Assembly: GCF_029227915.1 (NCBI RefSeq)
Contig: NC_079884.1
Coordinates: 4,962,001-5,026,000, forward strand
DNA: 64,000 nt
Source of the DNA: Hydractinia symbiolongicarpus
Taxonomy: Eukaryota > Cnidaria > Hydrozoa > Anthoathecata > Hydractiniidae
Reading direction: 5' to 3'
Shown: in pieces, positions 38,239-52,080 of the stretch
Position numbering within the stretch: position 1 is the first letter of the stretch
How the letters are laid out: the number at the start of each line of letters is the position of its first letter
Program-made: the position numbers and the translations under genes
Notes under the pieces: model-generated
What the model was told of the DNA's origin: nothing
What the model saw: only the letters and a program-made list of their open reading frames with translations
The model's database searches: none

Positions 38239-40670
38239 TTCAAAAGTATACAAAGAAAGTACCCAGGGAGTAAAATCATTTCCCGAACGATTTTTTAAAT
38301 TAATTTTTCACCACTAAAACGCATGAGACTTGTAGTTTTTAAAAATGTTTTCATTTTTGATGAGACGCTAAATAAAAGAAGTTTAATCGCCGGCAAACGA
38401 AAACCCGCGATTTCCCGTAAATCCCGGGCTTGGCCGGTATAGTCGAATGTATACAAAGAAAGTACCCTGTGAGTAAACTCATTTCCAAAACGATTTTTTA
38501 AATTATCTTTTCAGCACTAAAACGCATGAGACTTGTAGTTTTCAAAAATGTTTTCATTTTTGATGAGACGCTGAATAAAAGAAGTTTAATCGCCGGCAAA
38601 CGAAAACCCGCCATTTCCCGTAAACCCCGGATTCGCTCCGTATAATCAAAAGTATACAAAGAAAGTACCCAGGGAGTAAACTCATTTCCCGAACGACTTT
38701 TTAAATTATTTTTTCACCACTAAAACGCATGAGACTTGTAGTTTTCAAAAATGTTTTCATTTTTGATGAGACGCTGAATGAAAGAAGTTTAATCGCCGTC
38801 AAACGAAAACCTGCGATTTCCCGTAAATCCCGGACTCGGCCCGTATAGTCAAAAGTATACAAAGAAAGTATCCAAGGTGTAAACTCATTTCCCGAACGAT
38901 TTTTTAAATTATTATTTCACCATTAAAGCCCATGAGACTTGTAGTTTTTAAAAATGTTTTCATTTTTGATGAGACGCTGAATAAAAGAAGTTTAATCGCC
39001 GGCAAACGAAAACCCGCACTTTCCCGTAAATCCCGTACTCGGCCCGTATAGTCAAAAGTATACAAAGAAAGTACCCAGGGAGTAAACTCATTTCCCAAAC
39101 GATTTTTTTAATTACTATTTCACCATTAAAGCCCATGAGACTTGTAGTTTTTAAAAATGTTTTCATTTTTGATGAGACGCTGAATAAAAGAAGTTTAATC
39201 GCCGGCAAACGAAAACCCGCGATTTCCCGTATATCCCGGGCTTGGCCCGTATAGTCAAAAGTATACAAAGAAAGTACCCAGGGAGTAAACTCATTTCCCG
39301 AACGATTTTTTTTATTATTTTTTACCACTAAACGCATGAGACTTGTAGTTTTCAAAAATATTTTCATATTTGATGGGACGCTGAAAAAAAGAAGTTTATT
39401 CGCCGGCAAACGAAAATCCGCGATTTCCCGTAAATCCCGGACTCGGCCCGTATAGTCAAAAGTATACAAAGAAAGTACCCAGAGAGTAAACTCATTTCCC
39501 GAACGATTTTTCAAATTATTTTTTCACCACTAAAACGCATGAGACTTGTAGTTTTCAAAAATGTTTTCATTTTTGATGAGACGCTTAATGAAAGAGGTTT
39601 AATCGACGGCAAACGAAATCCCGCGTTTTCCCGTAAATCCGGGGCTTGGCCCGTATAGTCGAATGTATACAAAGAAAGTACCCAGGGAGTAAACTCATTT
39701 CCCGAACGATTTTTTAAATTTTTTTGTCACCACTAAAACGCATTAGACTTGTAGTTTTCAAAATTGTTTTCATTTTTGATGAGACGCTTAATGAAAGAGG
39801 TTTAATCGCCGGAAAACGAAAACCCGCGATTTCCCGTAAATCCCGGGCTTGGCCCGTATAGTCGAATGTATACAAAGAAAGTACCCTGTGAGTAAACTCA
39901 TTTCCAGAACGATTTTTTAAATTATTTTTTCACCACTAAAACGCATAAGACTTGTAGTTTTTAAAAATGTTTCCATTCTTGATGAGACGCTGAATAAAAG
40001 AAGTTTAATCGCCGGCAAACGAAAACCCGCGATTTCCCGTAAATCCCGGCTTGGCCCGTATAGTCAAAAGTATACAAAGAAAGTACCCAGGGAGTAAACT
40101 CATTTCCCGAACGATTTTTTAAATTACTTTTTCACCACTAAAACGCATGAGACTTGTAGTTTTTAAAAATGTTTTCATTTTTGATGAGACGCTGAATAAA
40201 AGAAGTTTAATCGCCGGCAAACGAAAACCTGCGATTTCCTGTAAATCCTGGACTCTGCCCGTATAGTCAAAAGTATACAAAGAAAGTACCCAGGGAGTAA
40301 ACTCATTTCCCAAACGATTTTTTAAATTATTATTTCACCACTAAAACGCATGAGACTTGTAGTTTTCAAGAATGTTTTCATTTTTGATGAGACGCTGAAT
40401 AAAAGCAGTTTAATCGCCGGCAAAAGAAAACCCGCGATTTCCCGTAAATCCCGGGCTTGGCACGTATAGTCGAATGTATACAAAGAAAGTACCCTGTGAG
40501 TAAACTCATTTCCAGAACGATTTTTTAAATTATTTTTTCACCACTAAAACGCATGACACTTGTAGTTTTTAAAAATGTTTTCATTTTTGATAAGACGCTG
40601 AATAAAAGAAGTTTAATCGCCGGCAAACGAAAACCCGCGATTTCCCGTAAATCCCGGCTTGGCCCGTATA
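38239..40670 (+). repeat. 12-mer HOR of central domain, copy 1 (offset 2430-2432 bp)
   Basis: It begins at 'cgtatattcaaaag' followed by 'gggagtaaaatcatttcc'. It contains the 'cactttcccgtaaatcccgt' monomer near 39016, the G monomer near 39350, a 'tttttttgtcaccac'-type junction near 39720, and 'gtttccattcttgatgag' near 39969. Each recurs 2430-2432 bp downstream. Confidence 0.85.
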
Positions 40671-43094
40671 TTCAAAAGTATACAAAGAAAGTACCCAGGG
40701 AGTAAAATCATTTCCCGAACGATTTTTTAAATTAATTTTTCACCACTAAAACGCATGAGACTTGTAGTTTTTAAAAATGTGTTCATTTTTGATGAGACGC
40801 TAAATAAAAGAAGTTTAATCGCCGGCAAACGAAAACCCGCGATTTCCCGTAAATCCCGGGCTTGGCCGGTATAGTCGAATGTATACAAAGAAAGTACCCT
40901 GTGAGTAAACTCATTTCCAAAACGATTTTTTAAATTATTTTTTACCACTAAACGCATGAGACTTGTAGTTTTCAAAAATGTTTTCATTTTTGATGAGACG
41001 CTGAATAAAAGAAGTTTAATCGCCGGCAAACGAAAACCCGCCATTTCCCGTAAACCCCGGATTCGGTCCGTATAATCAAAAGTATACAAAGAAAGTACCC
41101 AGGGAGTAAACTCATTTCCCGAACGACTTTTTAAATTATTTTTTCACCACTAAAACGCATGAGACTTGTAGTTTTCAAAAATGTTTTCATTTTTGATGAG
41201 ACGCTGAATGAAAGAAGTTTAATCGCCGTCAAACGAAAACCTGCGATTTCCCGTAAATCCCGGACTCGGCCCGTATAGTCAAAAGTATGCAAAGAAAGTA
41301 TCCAAGGTGTAAACTCATTTCCCGAACGATTTTTTAAATTATTATTTCACCATTAAAGCCCATGAGACTTGTAGTTTTTAAAAATGTTTTCATTTTTGAT
41401 GAGACGCTGAATAAAAGAAGTTTAATCGCCGGCAAACGAAAACCCGCACTTTCCCGTAAATCCCGTACTCGGCCCGTATAGTCAAAAGTATACAAAGAAA
41501 GTACCCAGGGAGTAAACTCATTTCCCAAACGATTTTTTAAGTTACTATTTCACCATTAAAGCCCATGAGACTTGTAGTTTTTAAAAATGTTTTCATTTTT
41601 GATGAGACGCTGAATAAAAGAAGTTTAATCGCCGGCAAACGAAAACCCGCGATTTCCCGTATATCCCGGGCTTGGCCCGTATAGTCAAAAGTATACAAAG
41701 AAAGTACCCAGGGAGTAAACTCATTTCCCGAACGATTTTTTATATTATTTTTTACCACTAAACGCATGAGACTTCTAGTTTTCAAAAATATTTTCATATT
41801 TGATGGGACGCTGAAAAAAAGAAGTTTATTCGCCGGCAAACGAAAATCCGCGATTTCCCGTAAATCCGGGACTCGGCCCGTATAGTCAAAAGTATACAAA
41901 GAAAGTACCCAGAGAGTAAACTCATTTCCCGAACGATTTTTCAAATTATTTTTTCACCACTAAAACGCATGAGACTTGTAGTTTTCAAAAATGTTTTCAT
42001 TTTTGATGAGACGCTTAATGAAAGAGGTTTAATCGCCGGCAAACGAAATCCCGCGTTTTCCCGTAAATCCGGGGCTTGGCCCGTATAGTCGAATGTATAC
42101 AAAGAAAGTACCCAGGGAGTAAACTCATTTCCCGAACGATTTTTTAAATTTTTTTGTCACCACTAAAACGCATGAGACTTGTAGTTTTCAAAAATGTTTT
42201 CATTTTTGATGAGACGCTTAATGAAAGAGGTTTAATCGCCGGAAAACGAAAACCCGCGATTTCCCGTAAATCCCGGGCTTGGCCCGTATAGTCGAATGTA
42301 TACAAAGAAAGTACCCTGTGAGTAAACTCATTTCCAGAACGATTTTTTAAATTATTTTTTCACCACTAAAACGCATAAGACTTGTAGTTTTTAAAAATGT
42401 TTCCATTCTTGATGAGACGCTGAATAAAAGAAGTTTAATCGCCGGCAAACGAAAAACCGCGATTTCCCGTAAATCCCGGCTTGGCCCGTATAGTCAAAAG
42501 TATACAAAGAAAGTACCCAGGGAGTAAACTCATTTCCCGAACGATTTTTTAAATTACTTTTTCACCACTAAAACGCATGAGACTTGTAGTTTTTAAAAAT
42601 GTTTTCATTTTTGATGAGACGCTGAATAAAAGAAGTTTAATCGCCGGCAAACGAAAACCTGCGATTTCCCGTAAATCCTGGACTCTGCCCGTATAGTCAA
42701 AAGTATACAAAGAAAGTACCCAGGGAGTAAACTCATTTCCCAAACGATTTTTTAAATTATTATTTCACCAATAAAACGCATGAGACTTGTAGTTTTCAAG
42801 AATGTTTTCATTTTTGATGAGACGCTGAATAAAAGCAGTTTAATCGCCGGCAAACGAAAACCCGCGAATTCCCGTAAATCCCGGGCTTGGCACGTATAGT
42901 CGAATGTATACAAAGAAAGTACCCTGTGAGTAAACTCATTTCCAGAACGATTTTTTAAATTATTTTTTCACCACTAAAACGCATGACACTTGTAGTTTTT
43001 AAAAATGTTTTCATTTTTGATAAGACGCTGAATAAAAGAAGTTTAATCGCCGGCAAACGAAAACCTGCGATTTCCCGTATATCCCGGGCTTGGC
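40671..43094 (+). repeat. 12-mer HOR of central domain, copy 2
   Basis: It is the tandem partner of 38239-40670. 'ttcaaaagtatac' recurs at 40671 (+2432) and 'gatggg' of the G monomer at 41802 (+2430). The last monomers overlap the first copy of the 5-mer pair that follows, so the HORs are nested, not cleanly bounded. Confidence 0.85.
41774..41976 (+). repeat. Reference G-type monomer of the central domain (203 bp)
   Basis: The diagnostic bases are 'caaaaatattttcatatttg', 'atgggacgctgaaaaaaag' and 'cgaaaatccgcg'. The upstream junction is shortened to 'accactaaacgcatgag', with one A fewer. G copies occur near 39350, 41780, 44625, 46240, 47260, 48875 and 50900. I saw none outside 35-53 kb, so the type marks the central domain. 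Confidence 0.85.
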
Positions 43095-44380
43095 CCGTGT
43101 AGTCAAAAGTATACAAAGAAAGTACCCAGGGAGTAAACTCATTTCCCAAACGATTTTTTAAATTATTATTTCACCAATAAAACGCATGAGACTTGTAGTT
43201 TTCAAGAATGTTTTCATTTTTGATGAGACGCTGAATAAAAGCAGTTTAATCGCCGGCAAACGAAAACCTGCGATTTCCCTAAATCCCGGACTCGGCCCGT
43301 ATAGTCAAAAGTATACAAAGAAAGTACCCAGGGAGTAAACTCATTTCCAGAACGATTTTTTAAATTACTATTTCACCACTAAAACGCATAAGACTTGTAG
43401 TTTTTAAAAATGTTTCCATTCTTGATGAGACGCTGAATAAAAGAAGTTTAATCGCCGGCAAACGAAAACCCGCGATTTCCCGTAAATCCCGGCTTGGCCC
43501 GTATAGTCAAAAGTATACAAAGAAAGTACCCAGGGAGTAAACTCATTTCCCGAACGATTTTTTAAATTACTTTTTCACCACTAAAACGCATGAGACTTGT
43601 AGTTTTTAAAAATGTTTTCATTTTTGATGAGACGCTGAATAAAAGAAGTTTAATCGCCGGCAAACGAAAACCTGCGATTTCCCGTAAATCCTGGACTCTG
43701 CCCGTATAGTCAAAAGTATACAAAGAAAGTACCCAGGGAGTAAACTCATTTCCCAAACGATTTTTTAAATTATTATTTCACCACTAAAACGCATGAGACT
43801 TGTAGTTTTCAAGAATGTTTTCATTTTTGATGAGACGCTGAATAAAAGCAGTTTAATCGCCGGCAAACGAAAACCCGCAAATTCCCGTAAATCCCGGGCT
43901 TGGCACGTATAGTCGAATGTATACAAAGAAAGTACCCTGTGAGTAAACTCATTTCCAGAACGATTTTTTAAATTATTTTTTCACCACTAAAACGCATGAC
44001 ACTTGTAGTTTTTAAAAATGTTTTCATTTTTGATAAGACGCTGAATAAAAGAAGTTTAATCGCCGGCAAACGAAAACCTGCGATTTCCCGTATATCCCGG
44101 GCTTGGCCCGTATAGTCAAAAGTATACAAAGAAAGTACCCAGGGAGTAAACTCATTTCCCAAACGATTTTTTAAATTATTATTTCACCAATAAAACGCAT
44201 GAGACTTGTAGTTTTCAAGAATGTTTTCATTTTTGATGAGACGCTGAATAAAAGCAGTTTAATCGCCGGCAAACGAAAACCTGCGATTTCCCTAAATCCC
44301 GGACTCGGCCCGTATAGTCAAAAGTATACAAAGAAAGTACCCAGGGAGTAAACTCATTTCCAGAACGATTTTTTAAATTA
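42340..44380 (+). repeat. 5-mer HOR, two tandem copies (period 1013 bp)
   Basis: 'gtttccattcttgatgag' recurs near 42400 and 43413. The 'cctggactctgcccg' and 'cttggcacgtatag' monomers and the 'caccaataaaacgc' junction also recur 1013 bp apart. A third, diverged copy of the same monomer order lies at about 49490-50660. The unit also provides the spacer between the 13-mer pair and its partial third copy. Confidence 0.85.
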
Positions 44381-47013
44381 CTATTTCACCATTAAAGCCC
44401 ATGAGACTTGTAGTTTTTAAAAATGTTTTCATTTTTGAGGAGACCCTGAATAAAAGAAGTTTAATCGCTGGCAAACGAAAACCCGCGATTTCCAGTATAT
44501 CCCGGGCTTGGCCCGTATAGTCAAAAGTATACAAAGAAAGTACCCAGGGAGTAAACTCATTTCCCGAACGATTTTTTATATTATTTTTTTACCACTAAAC
44601 GCATGAGACTTGTAGTTTTCAAAAATATTTTCATATTTGATGGGACGCTGAATAAAAGAAGTTTAATCGCCGGCAAACGAAAATCCGCGATTTCCCGTAA
44701 ATCCCGGACTCGGCCTGTATAGTCAAAAGTATACAAAGAAAGTACCCTGTGAGTAAACTCATTTCCCGAACGATTTTTTAAATTATTTTTTCACCACTAA
44801 AACGCATAAGACCTGTAGTTTTTAAAAATGTTTTCATTTTTGATGAGACGCTGAATAAAAGAAGTTTAATCGCCGGCAAACGAAAACCCGCGATTTCCCG
44901 TAAATACCGGCTTGGCCCGTATATTCAAAAGTATACAAAGAAAGTACCCAGGGAGTAAACTCATTTCCCGAACGATTTTTTAAATTACTTTTTCACAACT
45001 AAAACGCATGAGACTTGTAGTTCTTAAAAATGTTTTCATTTTTGATAAGACGCTGAATAGAAGAAGTTTAATCGCCGGCAAACGAAAACCTGCGATTTCC
45101 CGTAAATCCTGGACTCGGCCCGTATAGTCAAAAGTATACAAAGAAAGTACCCAGGGAGTAAACTCATTTCCCAAACGATTTTTTAAATTACTTTTTCACC
45201 ACTAAAACGCATGAGACTTGTAGTTTTCAAGAATGTTTTCATTTTTGATGAGACGCTGAATAAAAGCAGTTTAATCGCCGGCAAACGAAAACCCGCGATT
45301 TCCCGTAAATCCTGGGCTTGGCCCGTACAGTCAAAAGTATACAAAGAAAGTACCCAGGGAGTAAACTCATTTCCCGAACGATTTTTTAAATTATTTTTTC
45401 ACCACTAAAACGCATGAGACTTGTAGTTTTCAAAAATGTTTTCATTTTTGATGAGACGCTTAATGAAAGAGGTTTAATTGCCGGCAAACGAAAACCTGCG
45501 ATTTCCCGTAAATCCTGGACTCGGCCCGTATAGTCAAAAGTATACAAAGAAAGTACCCAGGGAGTAAACTCATTTCCCAAACGATTTTTTAAATTATTAT
45601 TTCACCACTAAAACGCATGAGACTTGTAGTTTTCAAGAATGTTTTCATTTTTGATGAGACGCTGAATAAAAGCAGTTTAATCGCCGGCAAACGAAAACCC
45701 GCGATTTCCCGTAAATCCCGGGCTTGGCCCGTATAGTCAAAAGTATACAAAGAAAGTACCCAGGGAGTAAACTCATTTCCCGAACGATTTTTTAAATTAC
45801 TTTTTCACCACTAAAACGCATGAGACTTGTAGTTTTCAAAAATGTTTTCATTTTTGATGAGACGCTGAATAAAAGCAGTTTAATCGCCGGCAAACGAAAA
45901 CCTGCGATTTCCCTAAATCCCGGACTCGGCCCGTATAGTCAAAAGTATACAAAGAAAGTACCCAGGGAGTAAACTCATTTCCAGAACGATTTTTTAAATT
46001 ATTTTTTCACTACTAAAACGCATAAGACTTGTAGTTTTTAAAAATGTTTTCATTTTTGATGAGACGCTGAATAAAAGAAGTTTAATCGCTGGCAAACGAA
46101 AACCCGCGATTTCCCGTATATCCCGGGCTTGGCCCGTATAGTCAAAAGTATACAAAGAAAGTACCCAGGGAGTAAACTCATTTCCCGAACGATTTTTTAT
46201 ATTATTTTTTACCACTAAACGCATGAGACTTGTAGTTTTCAAAAATATTTTCATATTTGATGGGACGCTGAAAAAAAGAAGTTTAATCGCCGGCAAACGA
46301 AAATCCGCGATTTCCCGTAAATCCCGGACTCGGCCCGTATAGTCAAAAGTATACAAAGAAAGTACCCAGAGAGTAAACTCATTTCCCGAACGATTTTTCA
46401 AATTATTTTTTCACCACTAAAACGCATGAGACTTGTAGTTTTCAAAAATGTTTTCATTTTTGATGAGACGCTTAATGAAAGAGGTTTAATCGCCGGCAAA
46501 CGAAATCCCGCGTTTTCCCGTAAATCCGCGGCTTGGCCCGTATAGTCGAATGTATACAAAGAAAGTACCCAGGGAGTAAACTCATTTCCCGAACGATTTT
46601 TTAAATTTTTTTGTCACCACTAAAACGCATGAGACTTGTAGTTTTCAAAAATGTTTTCATTTTTGATGAGACGCTTAATGAAAGAAGTTTAATCGCCGGA
46701 AAACGAAAACCCGCGATTTCCCGTAAATCCCGGGCTTGGCCCGTATAGTCGAATGTATACAAAGAAAGTACCCTGTGAGTAAACTCATTTCCAGAACGAT
46801 TTTTTAAATTATTTTTTCACCACTAAAACGCATAAGACTTGTAGTTTTTAAAAATGTTTTCATTCTTGATGAGACGCTGAATAAAAGAAGTTTAATCGCC
46901 GGCAAACGAAAACCCGCGATTTCCCGTAAATCCCGGCTTGGCCCGTATAGTCAAAAGTATACAAAGAAAGTACCCAGGGAGTAAACTCATTTCCAGAACG
47001 ATTTTTTAAATTA
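44381..47013 (+). repeat. 13-mer HOR, copy 1 (period 2633 bp)
   Basis: It begins at 'ctatttcaccattaaagccc' followed by 'tttttgaggagaccctg'. It then holds two G monomers, 'aataccggcttgg' near 44905, 'tagttcttaaaaatg' near 45019, and a monomer with 'cctgggcttggcccgtacag' near 45311. The same ordered set recurs exactly 2633 bp downstream. The copies look almost identical by eye. Confidence 0.9.
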
Positions 47014-49646
47014 CTATTTCACCATTAAAGCCCATGAGACTTGTAGTTTTTAAAAATGTTTTCATTTTTGAGGAGACCCTGAATAAAAGAAGTTTAATCG
47101 CTGGCAAACGAAAACCCGCGATTTCCCGTATATCCCGGGCTTGGCCCGTATAGTCAAAAGTATACAAAGAAAGTACCCAGGGAGTAAACTCATTTCCCGA
47201 ACGATTTTTTATATTATTTTTTTACCACTAAACGCATGAGACTTGTAGTTTTCAAAAATATTTTCATATTTGATGGGACGCTGAATAAAAGAAGTTTAAT
47301 CGCCGGCAAACGAAAATCCGCGATTTCCCGTAAATCCCGGACTCGGCCTGTATAGTCAAAAGTATACAAAGAAAGTACCCTGTGAGTAAACTCATTTCCC
47401 GAACGATTTTTTAAATTATTTTTTCACCACTAAAACGCATAAGACCTGTAGTTTTTAAAAATGTTTTCATTTTTGATGAGACGCTGAATAAAAGAAGTTT
47501 AATCGCCGGCAAACGAAAACCCGCGATTTCCCGTAAATACCGGCTTGGCCCGTATATTCAAAAGTATACAAAGAAAGTACCCAGGGAGTAAACTCATTTC
47601 CCGAACGATTTTTTAAATTACTTTTTCACAACTAAAACGCATGAGACTTGTAGTTCTTAAAAATGTTTTCATTTTTGATAAGACGCTGAATAGAAGAAGT
47701 TTAATCGCCGGCAAACGAAAACCTGCGATTTCCCGTAAATCCTGGACTCGGCCCGTATAGTCAAAAGTATACAAAGAAAGTACCCAGGGAGTAAACTCAT
47801 TTCCCAAACGATTTTTTAAATTACTTTTTCACCACTAAAACGCATGAGACTTGTAGTTTTCAAGAATGTTTTCATTTTTGATGAGACGCTGAATAAAAGC
47901 AGTTTAATCGCCGGCAAACGAAAACCCGCGATTTCCCGTAAATCCTGGGCTTGGCCCGTACAGTCAAAAGTATACAAAGAAAGTACCCAGGGAGTAAACT
48001 CATTTCCCGAACGATTTTTTAAATTATTTTTTCACCACTAAAACGCATGAGACTTATAGTTTTCAAAAATGTTTTCATTTTTGATGAGACGCTTAATGAA
48101 AGAGGTTTAATTGCCGGCAAACGAAAACCTGCGATTTCCCGTAAATCCTGGACTCGGCCCGTATAGTCAAAAGTATACAAAGAAAGTACCCAGGGAGTAA
48201 ACTCATTTCCCAAACGATTTTTTAAATTATTATTTCACCACTAAAACGCATGAGACTTGTAGTTTTCAAGAATGTTTTCATTTTTGATGAGACGCTGAAT
48301 AAAAGCAGTTTAATCGCCGGCAAACGAAAACCCGCGATTTCCCGTAAATCCCGGGCTTGGCCCGTATAGTCAAAAGTATACAAAGAAAGTACCCAGGGAG
48401 TAAACTCATTTTCCGAACGATTTTTTAAATTACTTTTTCACCACTAAAACGCATGAGACTTGTAGTTTTCAAAAATGTTTTCATTTTTGATGAGACGCTG
48501 AATAAAAGCAGTTTAATCGCCGGCAAACGAAAACCTGCGATTTCCCTAAATCCCGGACTCGGCCCGTATAGTCAAAAGTATACAAAGAAAGTACCCAGGG
48601 AGTAAACTCATTTCCAGAACGATTTTTTAAATTATTTTTTCACCACTAAAACGCATAAGACTTGTAGTTTTTAAAAATGTTTTCATTTTTGATGAGACGC
48701 TGAATAAAAGAAGTTTAATCGCTGGCAAACGAAAACCCGCGATTTCCCGTATATCCCGGGCTTGGCCCGTATAGTCAAAAGTATACAAAGAAAGTACCCA
48801 GGGAGTAAACTCATTTCCCGAACGATTTTTTATATTATTTTTTACCACTAAACGCATGAGACTTGTAGTTTTCAAAAATATTTTCATATTTGATGGGACG
48901 CTGAAAAAAAGAAGTTTAATCGCCGGCAAACGAAAATCCGCGATTTCCCGTAAATCCCGGACTCGGCCCGTATAGTCAAAAGTATACAAAGAAAGTACCC
49001 AGAGAGTAAACTCATTTCCCGAACGATTTTTCAAATTATTTTTTCACCACTAAAACGCATGAGACTTGTAGTTTTCAAAAATGTTTTCATTTTTGATGAG
49101 ACGCTTAATGAAAGAGGTTTAATCGCCGGCAAACGAAATCCCGCGTTTTCCCGTAAATCCGGGGCTTGGCCCGTATAGTCGAATGTATACAAAGAAAGTA
49201 CCCAGGGAGTAAACTCATTTCCCGAACGATTTTTTAAATTTTTTTGTCACCACTAAAACGCATGAGACTTGTAGTTTTCAAAAATGTTTTCATTTTTGAT
49301 GAGACGCTTAATGAAAGAGGTTTAATCGCCGGAAAACGAAAACCCGCGATTTCCCGTAAATCCCGGGCTTGGCCCGTATAGTCGAATGTATACAAAGAAA
49401 GTACCCTGTGAGTAAACTCATTTCCAGAACGATTTTTTAAATTATTTTTTCACCACTAAAACGCATAAGACTTGTAGTTTTTAAAAATGTTTTCATTCTT
49501 GATGAGACGCTGAATAAAAGAAGTTTAATCGCCGGCAAACGAAAACCCGCGATTTCCCGTAAATCCCGGCTTGGCCCGTATAGTCAAAAGTATACAAAGA
49601 AAGTACCCAGGGAGTAAATTCATTTCCCGAACGATTTTTTAAATTA
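47014..49646 (+). repeat. 13-mer HOR, copy 2 (period 2633 bp)
   Basis: It is the tandem partner of 44381-47013. Small differences include 'gacttatagtttt' near 48052 against 'gacttgtagtttt', and 'atccggggcttgg' near 49157 against 'atccgcggcttgg' near 46525. It is followed by a copy of the 5-mer and then a partial third 13-mer copy at +3646 bp (13+5 = 18 monomers). Confidence 0.9.
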
Positions 49647-50659
49647 CTTTTTCACCACTAAAACGCATGAGACTTGTAGTTTTTAAAAATGTTTTCATTT
49701 TTGATGAGACGCTGAATAAAAGAAGTTTAATCGCCGGCAAACGAAAACCTGCGATTTCCCGTAAATCCTGGACTCTGCCCGTATAGTCAAAAGTATACAA
49801 AGAAAGTACCCAGGGAGTAAACTCATTTCCCAAACGATTTTTTAAATTATTATTTCACCACTAAAACGCATGAGACTTGTAGTTTTCAAGAATGTTTTCA
49901 TTTTTGATGAGACGCTGAATAAAAGCAGTTTAATCGCCGGCAAACGAAAACCCGCGATTTCCCGTAAATCCCGGGCTTGGCACGTATAGTCGAATGTATA
50001 CAAAGAAAGTACCCTGTGAGTAAACTCATTTCCAGAACGATTTTTTAAATTATTTTTTCACCACTAAAACGCATGACACTTGTAGTTTTTAAAAATGTTT
50101 TCATTTTTGATAAGACGCTGAATAAAAGAAGTTTAATCGCCGGCAAACGAAAACCTGCGATTTCCCGTATATCCCGGGCTTGCCCGTATAGTCAAAAGTA
50201 TACAAAGAAAGTACCCAGGGAGTAAACTCATTTCCAAAACGATTTTTTAAATTATTATTTCACCAATAAAACGCATGAGACTTGTAGTTTTCAAGAATGT
50301 TTTCATTTTTGATGAGACGCTGAATAAAAGCAGTTTAATCGCCGGCAAACGAAAACCCGCGATTTCCCGTAAATCCCGGGCTTGGCCCGTATAGTCAAAA
50401 GTATACAAAGAAAGTACCCAGGGAGTAAACTCATTTCCCAAACGATTTTTTAAATTACTTTTTCACCACTAAAACGCATGAGACTTGTAGTTTTCAAAAA
50501 TGTTTTCATTTTTGATGAGACGCTGAATAAAAGCAGTTTAATCGCCGGCAAACGAAAACCTGCGATTTCCCTAAATCCCGGACTCGGCCCGTATAGTCAA
50601 AAGTATACAAAGAAAGTACCCAGGGAGTAAACTCATTTCCAGAACGCTTTTTTAAATTA

Positions 50660-52080
50660 TTTTTTCACCACTAAAAGGCATAAGACTTGTAGTTTTTAAA
50701 AATGTTTTCATTTTTGAGGAGACGCTGAATAAAAGAAGTTTAATCGCTGGCAAACGAAAACCCGCGATTTCCCGTATATCCCGGGCTTGGCCCGTATAGT
50801 CAAAAGTATACAAAGAAAGTACCCAGGGAGTAAACTCATTTCCCGAACGATTTTTTATATTATTTTTTTACCACCAAACGCATGAGACTTGTAGTTTTCA
50901 AAAATATTTTCATATTTGATGGGACGCTGAATAAAAGAAGTTTAATCGCCGGCAAACGAAAATCCGCGATTTCCCGTAAATCCCGGACTCGGCCTGTATA
51001 GTCAAAAGTATACAAAGAAAGTACCCTGTAAGTAAACTCATTTCCCGAACGATTTTTTAAATTATTTTTTCACCACTAAAACGCATAAGACCTGTAGTTT
51101 TTAAAAATGTTTTCATTTTTGATGAGACGCTGAATAAAAGAAGTTTAATCGCCGGCAAACGAAAACCCGCGATTTCCCGTAAATACCGGCTTGGCCCGTA
51201 TATTCAAAAGTATACAAAGAAAGTACCCAGGGAGTAAACTCATTTCCCGAACGATTTTTTAAATTACTTTTTCACAACTAAAACGCATGAGACTTGTAGT
51301 TCTTAAAAATGTTTTCATTTTTGATAAGACGCTGAATAGAAGAAGTTTAATCGCCGGCAAACGAAAACCTGCGATTTCCCGTAAATCCTGGACTCGGCCC
51401 GTATAGTCAAAAGTATACAAAGAAAGTACCCAGGGAGTAAACTCATTTCCCAAACGATTTTTTAAATTACTTTTTCACCACTAAAACGCATGAGACTTGT
51501 AGTTTTCAAAAATGTTTTCATTTTTGATGAGACGCTTAATGAAAGAGGTTTAATCGCCGGCAAACGAAAACCTGCGATTTCCCGTAAATCCTGGACTCGG
51601 CCCGTATAGTCAAAAGTATACAAAGAAAGTACCCAGGGAGTAAACTCATGTCCCAAACGATTTTTTAAATTATTATTTCACCACTAAAACGCATGAGACT
51701 TGTAGTTTTCAAGAATGTTTTCATTTTTGATGAGACGCTGAATAAAAGCAGTTTAATCGCCGGCAAACGAAAACCCGCGATTTCCCGTAAATCCCGGGCT
51801 TGGCCCGTATAGTCAAAAGTATACAAAGAAAGTACCCAGGGAGTAAACTCATTTCCCGAACGATCTTTTAAATTACTTTTTCACCACTAAAACGCATGAG
51901 ACTTGTAGTTTTCAAAAATGTTTTCATTTTTGATGAGACGCTGAATAAAAGCAGTTTAATCACCGGCAAACGAAAACCTGCGATTTCCCTAAATCCCGGA
52001 CTCGGCCCGTATAGTCAAAAGTATACAAAGAAAGTACCCAGGGAGTAAACTCATTTCCAGAACGATTTTTTAATTTATTT
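50660..52080 (+). repeat. Partial third copy of the 13-mer, with one monomer deleted
   Basis: 'tttttgaggagacgctg' at 50711 and 'tagttcttaaaaatg' near 51297 lie 3646 bp after their partners in copy 2. The monomer with 'cctgggcttggcccgtacag', present in copies 1 and 2 after the 'tagttctt' monomer, is then missing. The next monomer here aligns at 3443 bp, exactly one monomer less. This is a clean whole-monomer loss inside a HOR. Confidence 0.85.

Noticed and set aside
44381-49646. Near-identical 13-mer copies as an assembly duplication artefact
   Set aside because: Not excluded, but scattered single-base differences between copies ('cttatag', 'atccggggc' versus 'atccgcggc') argue for two real copies. 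Read depth would settle it.
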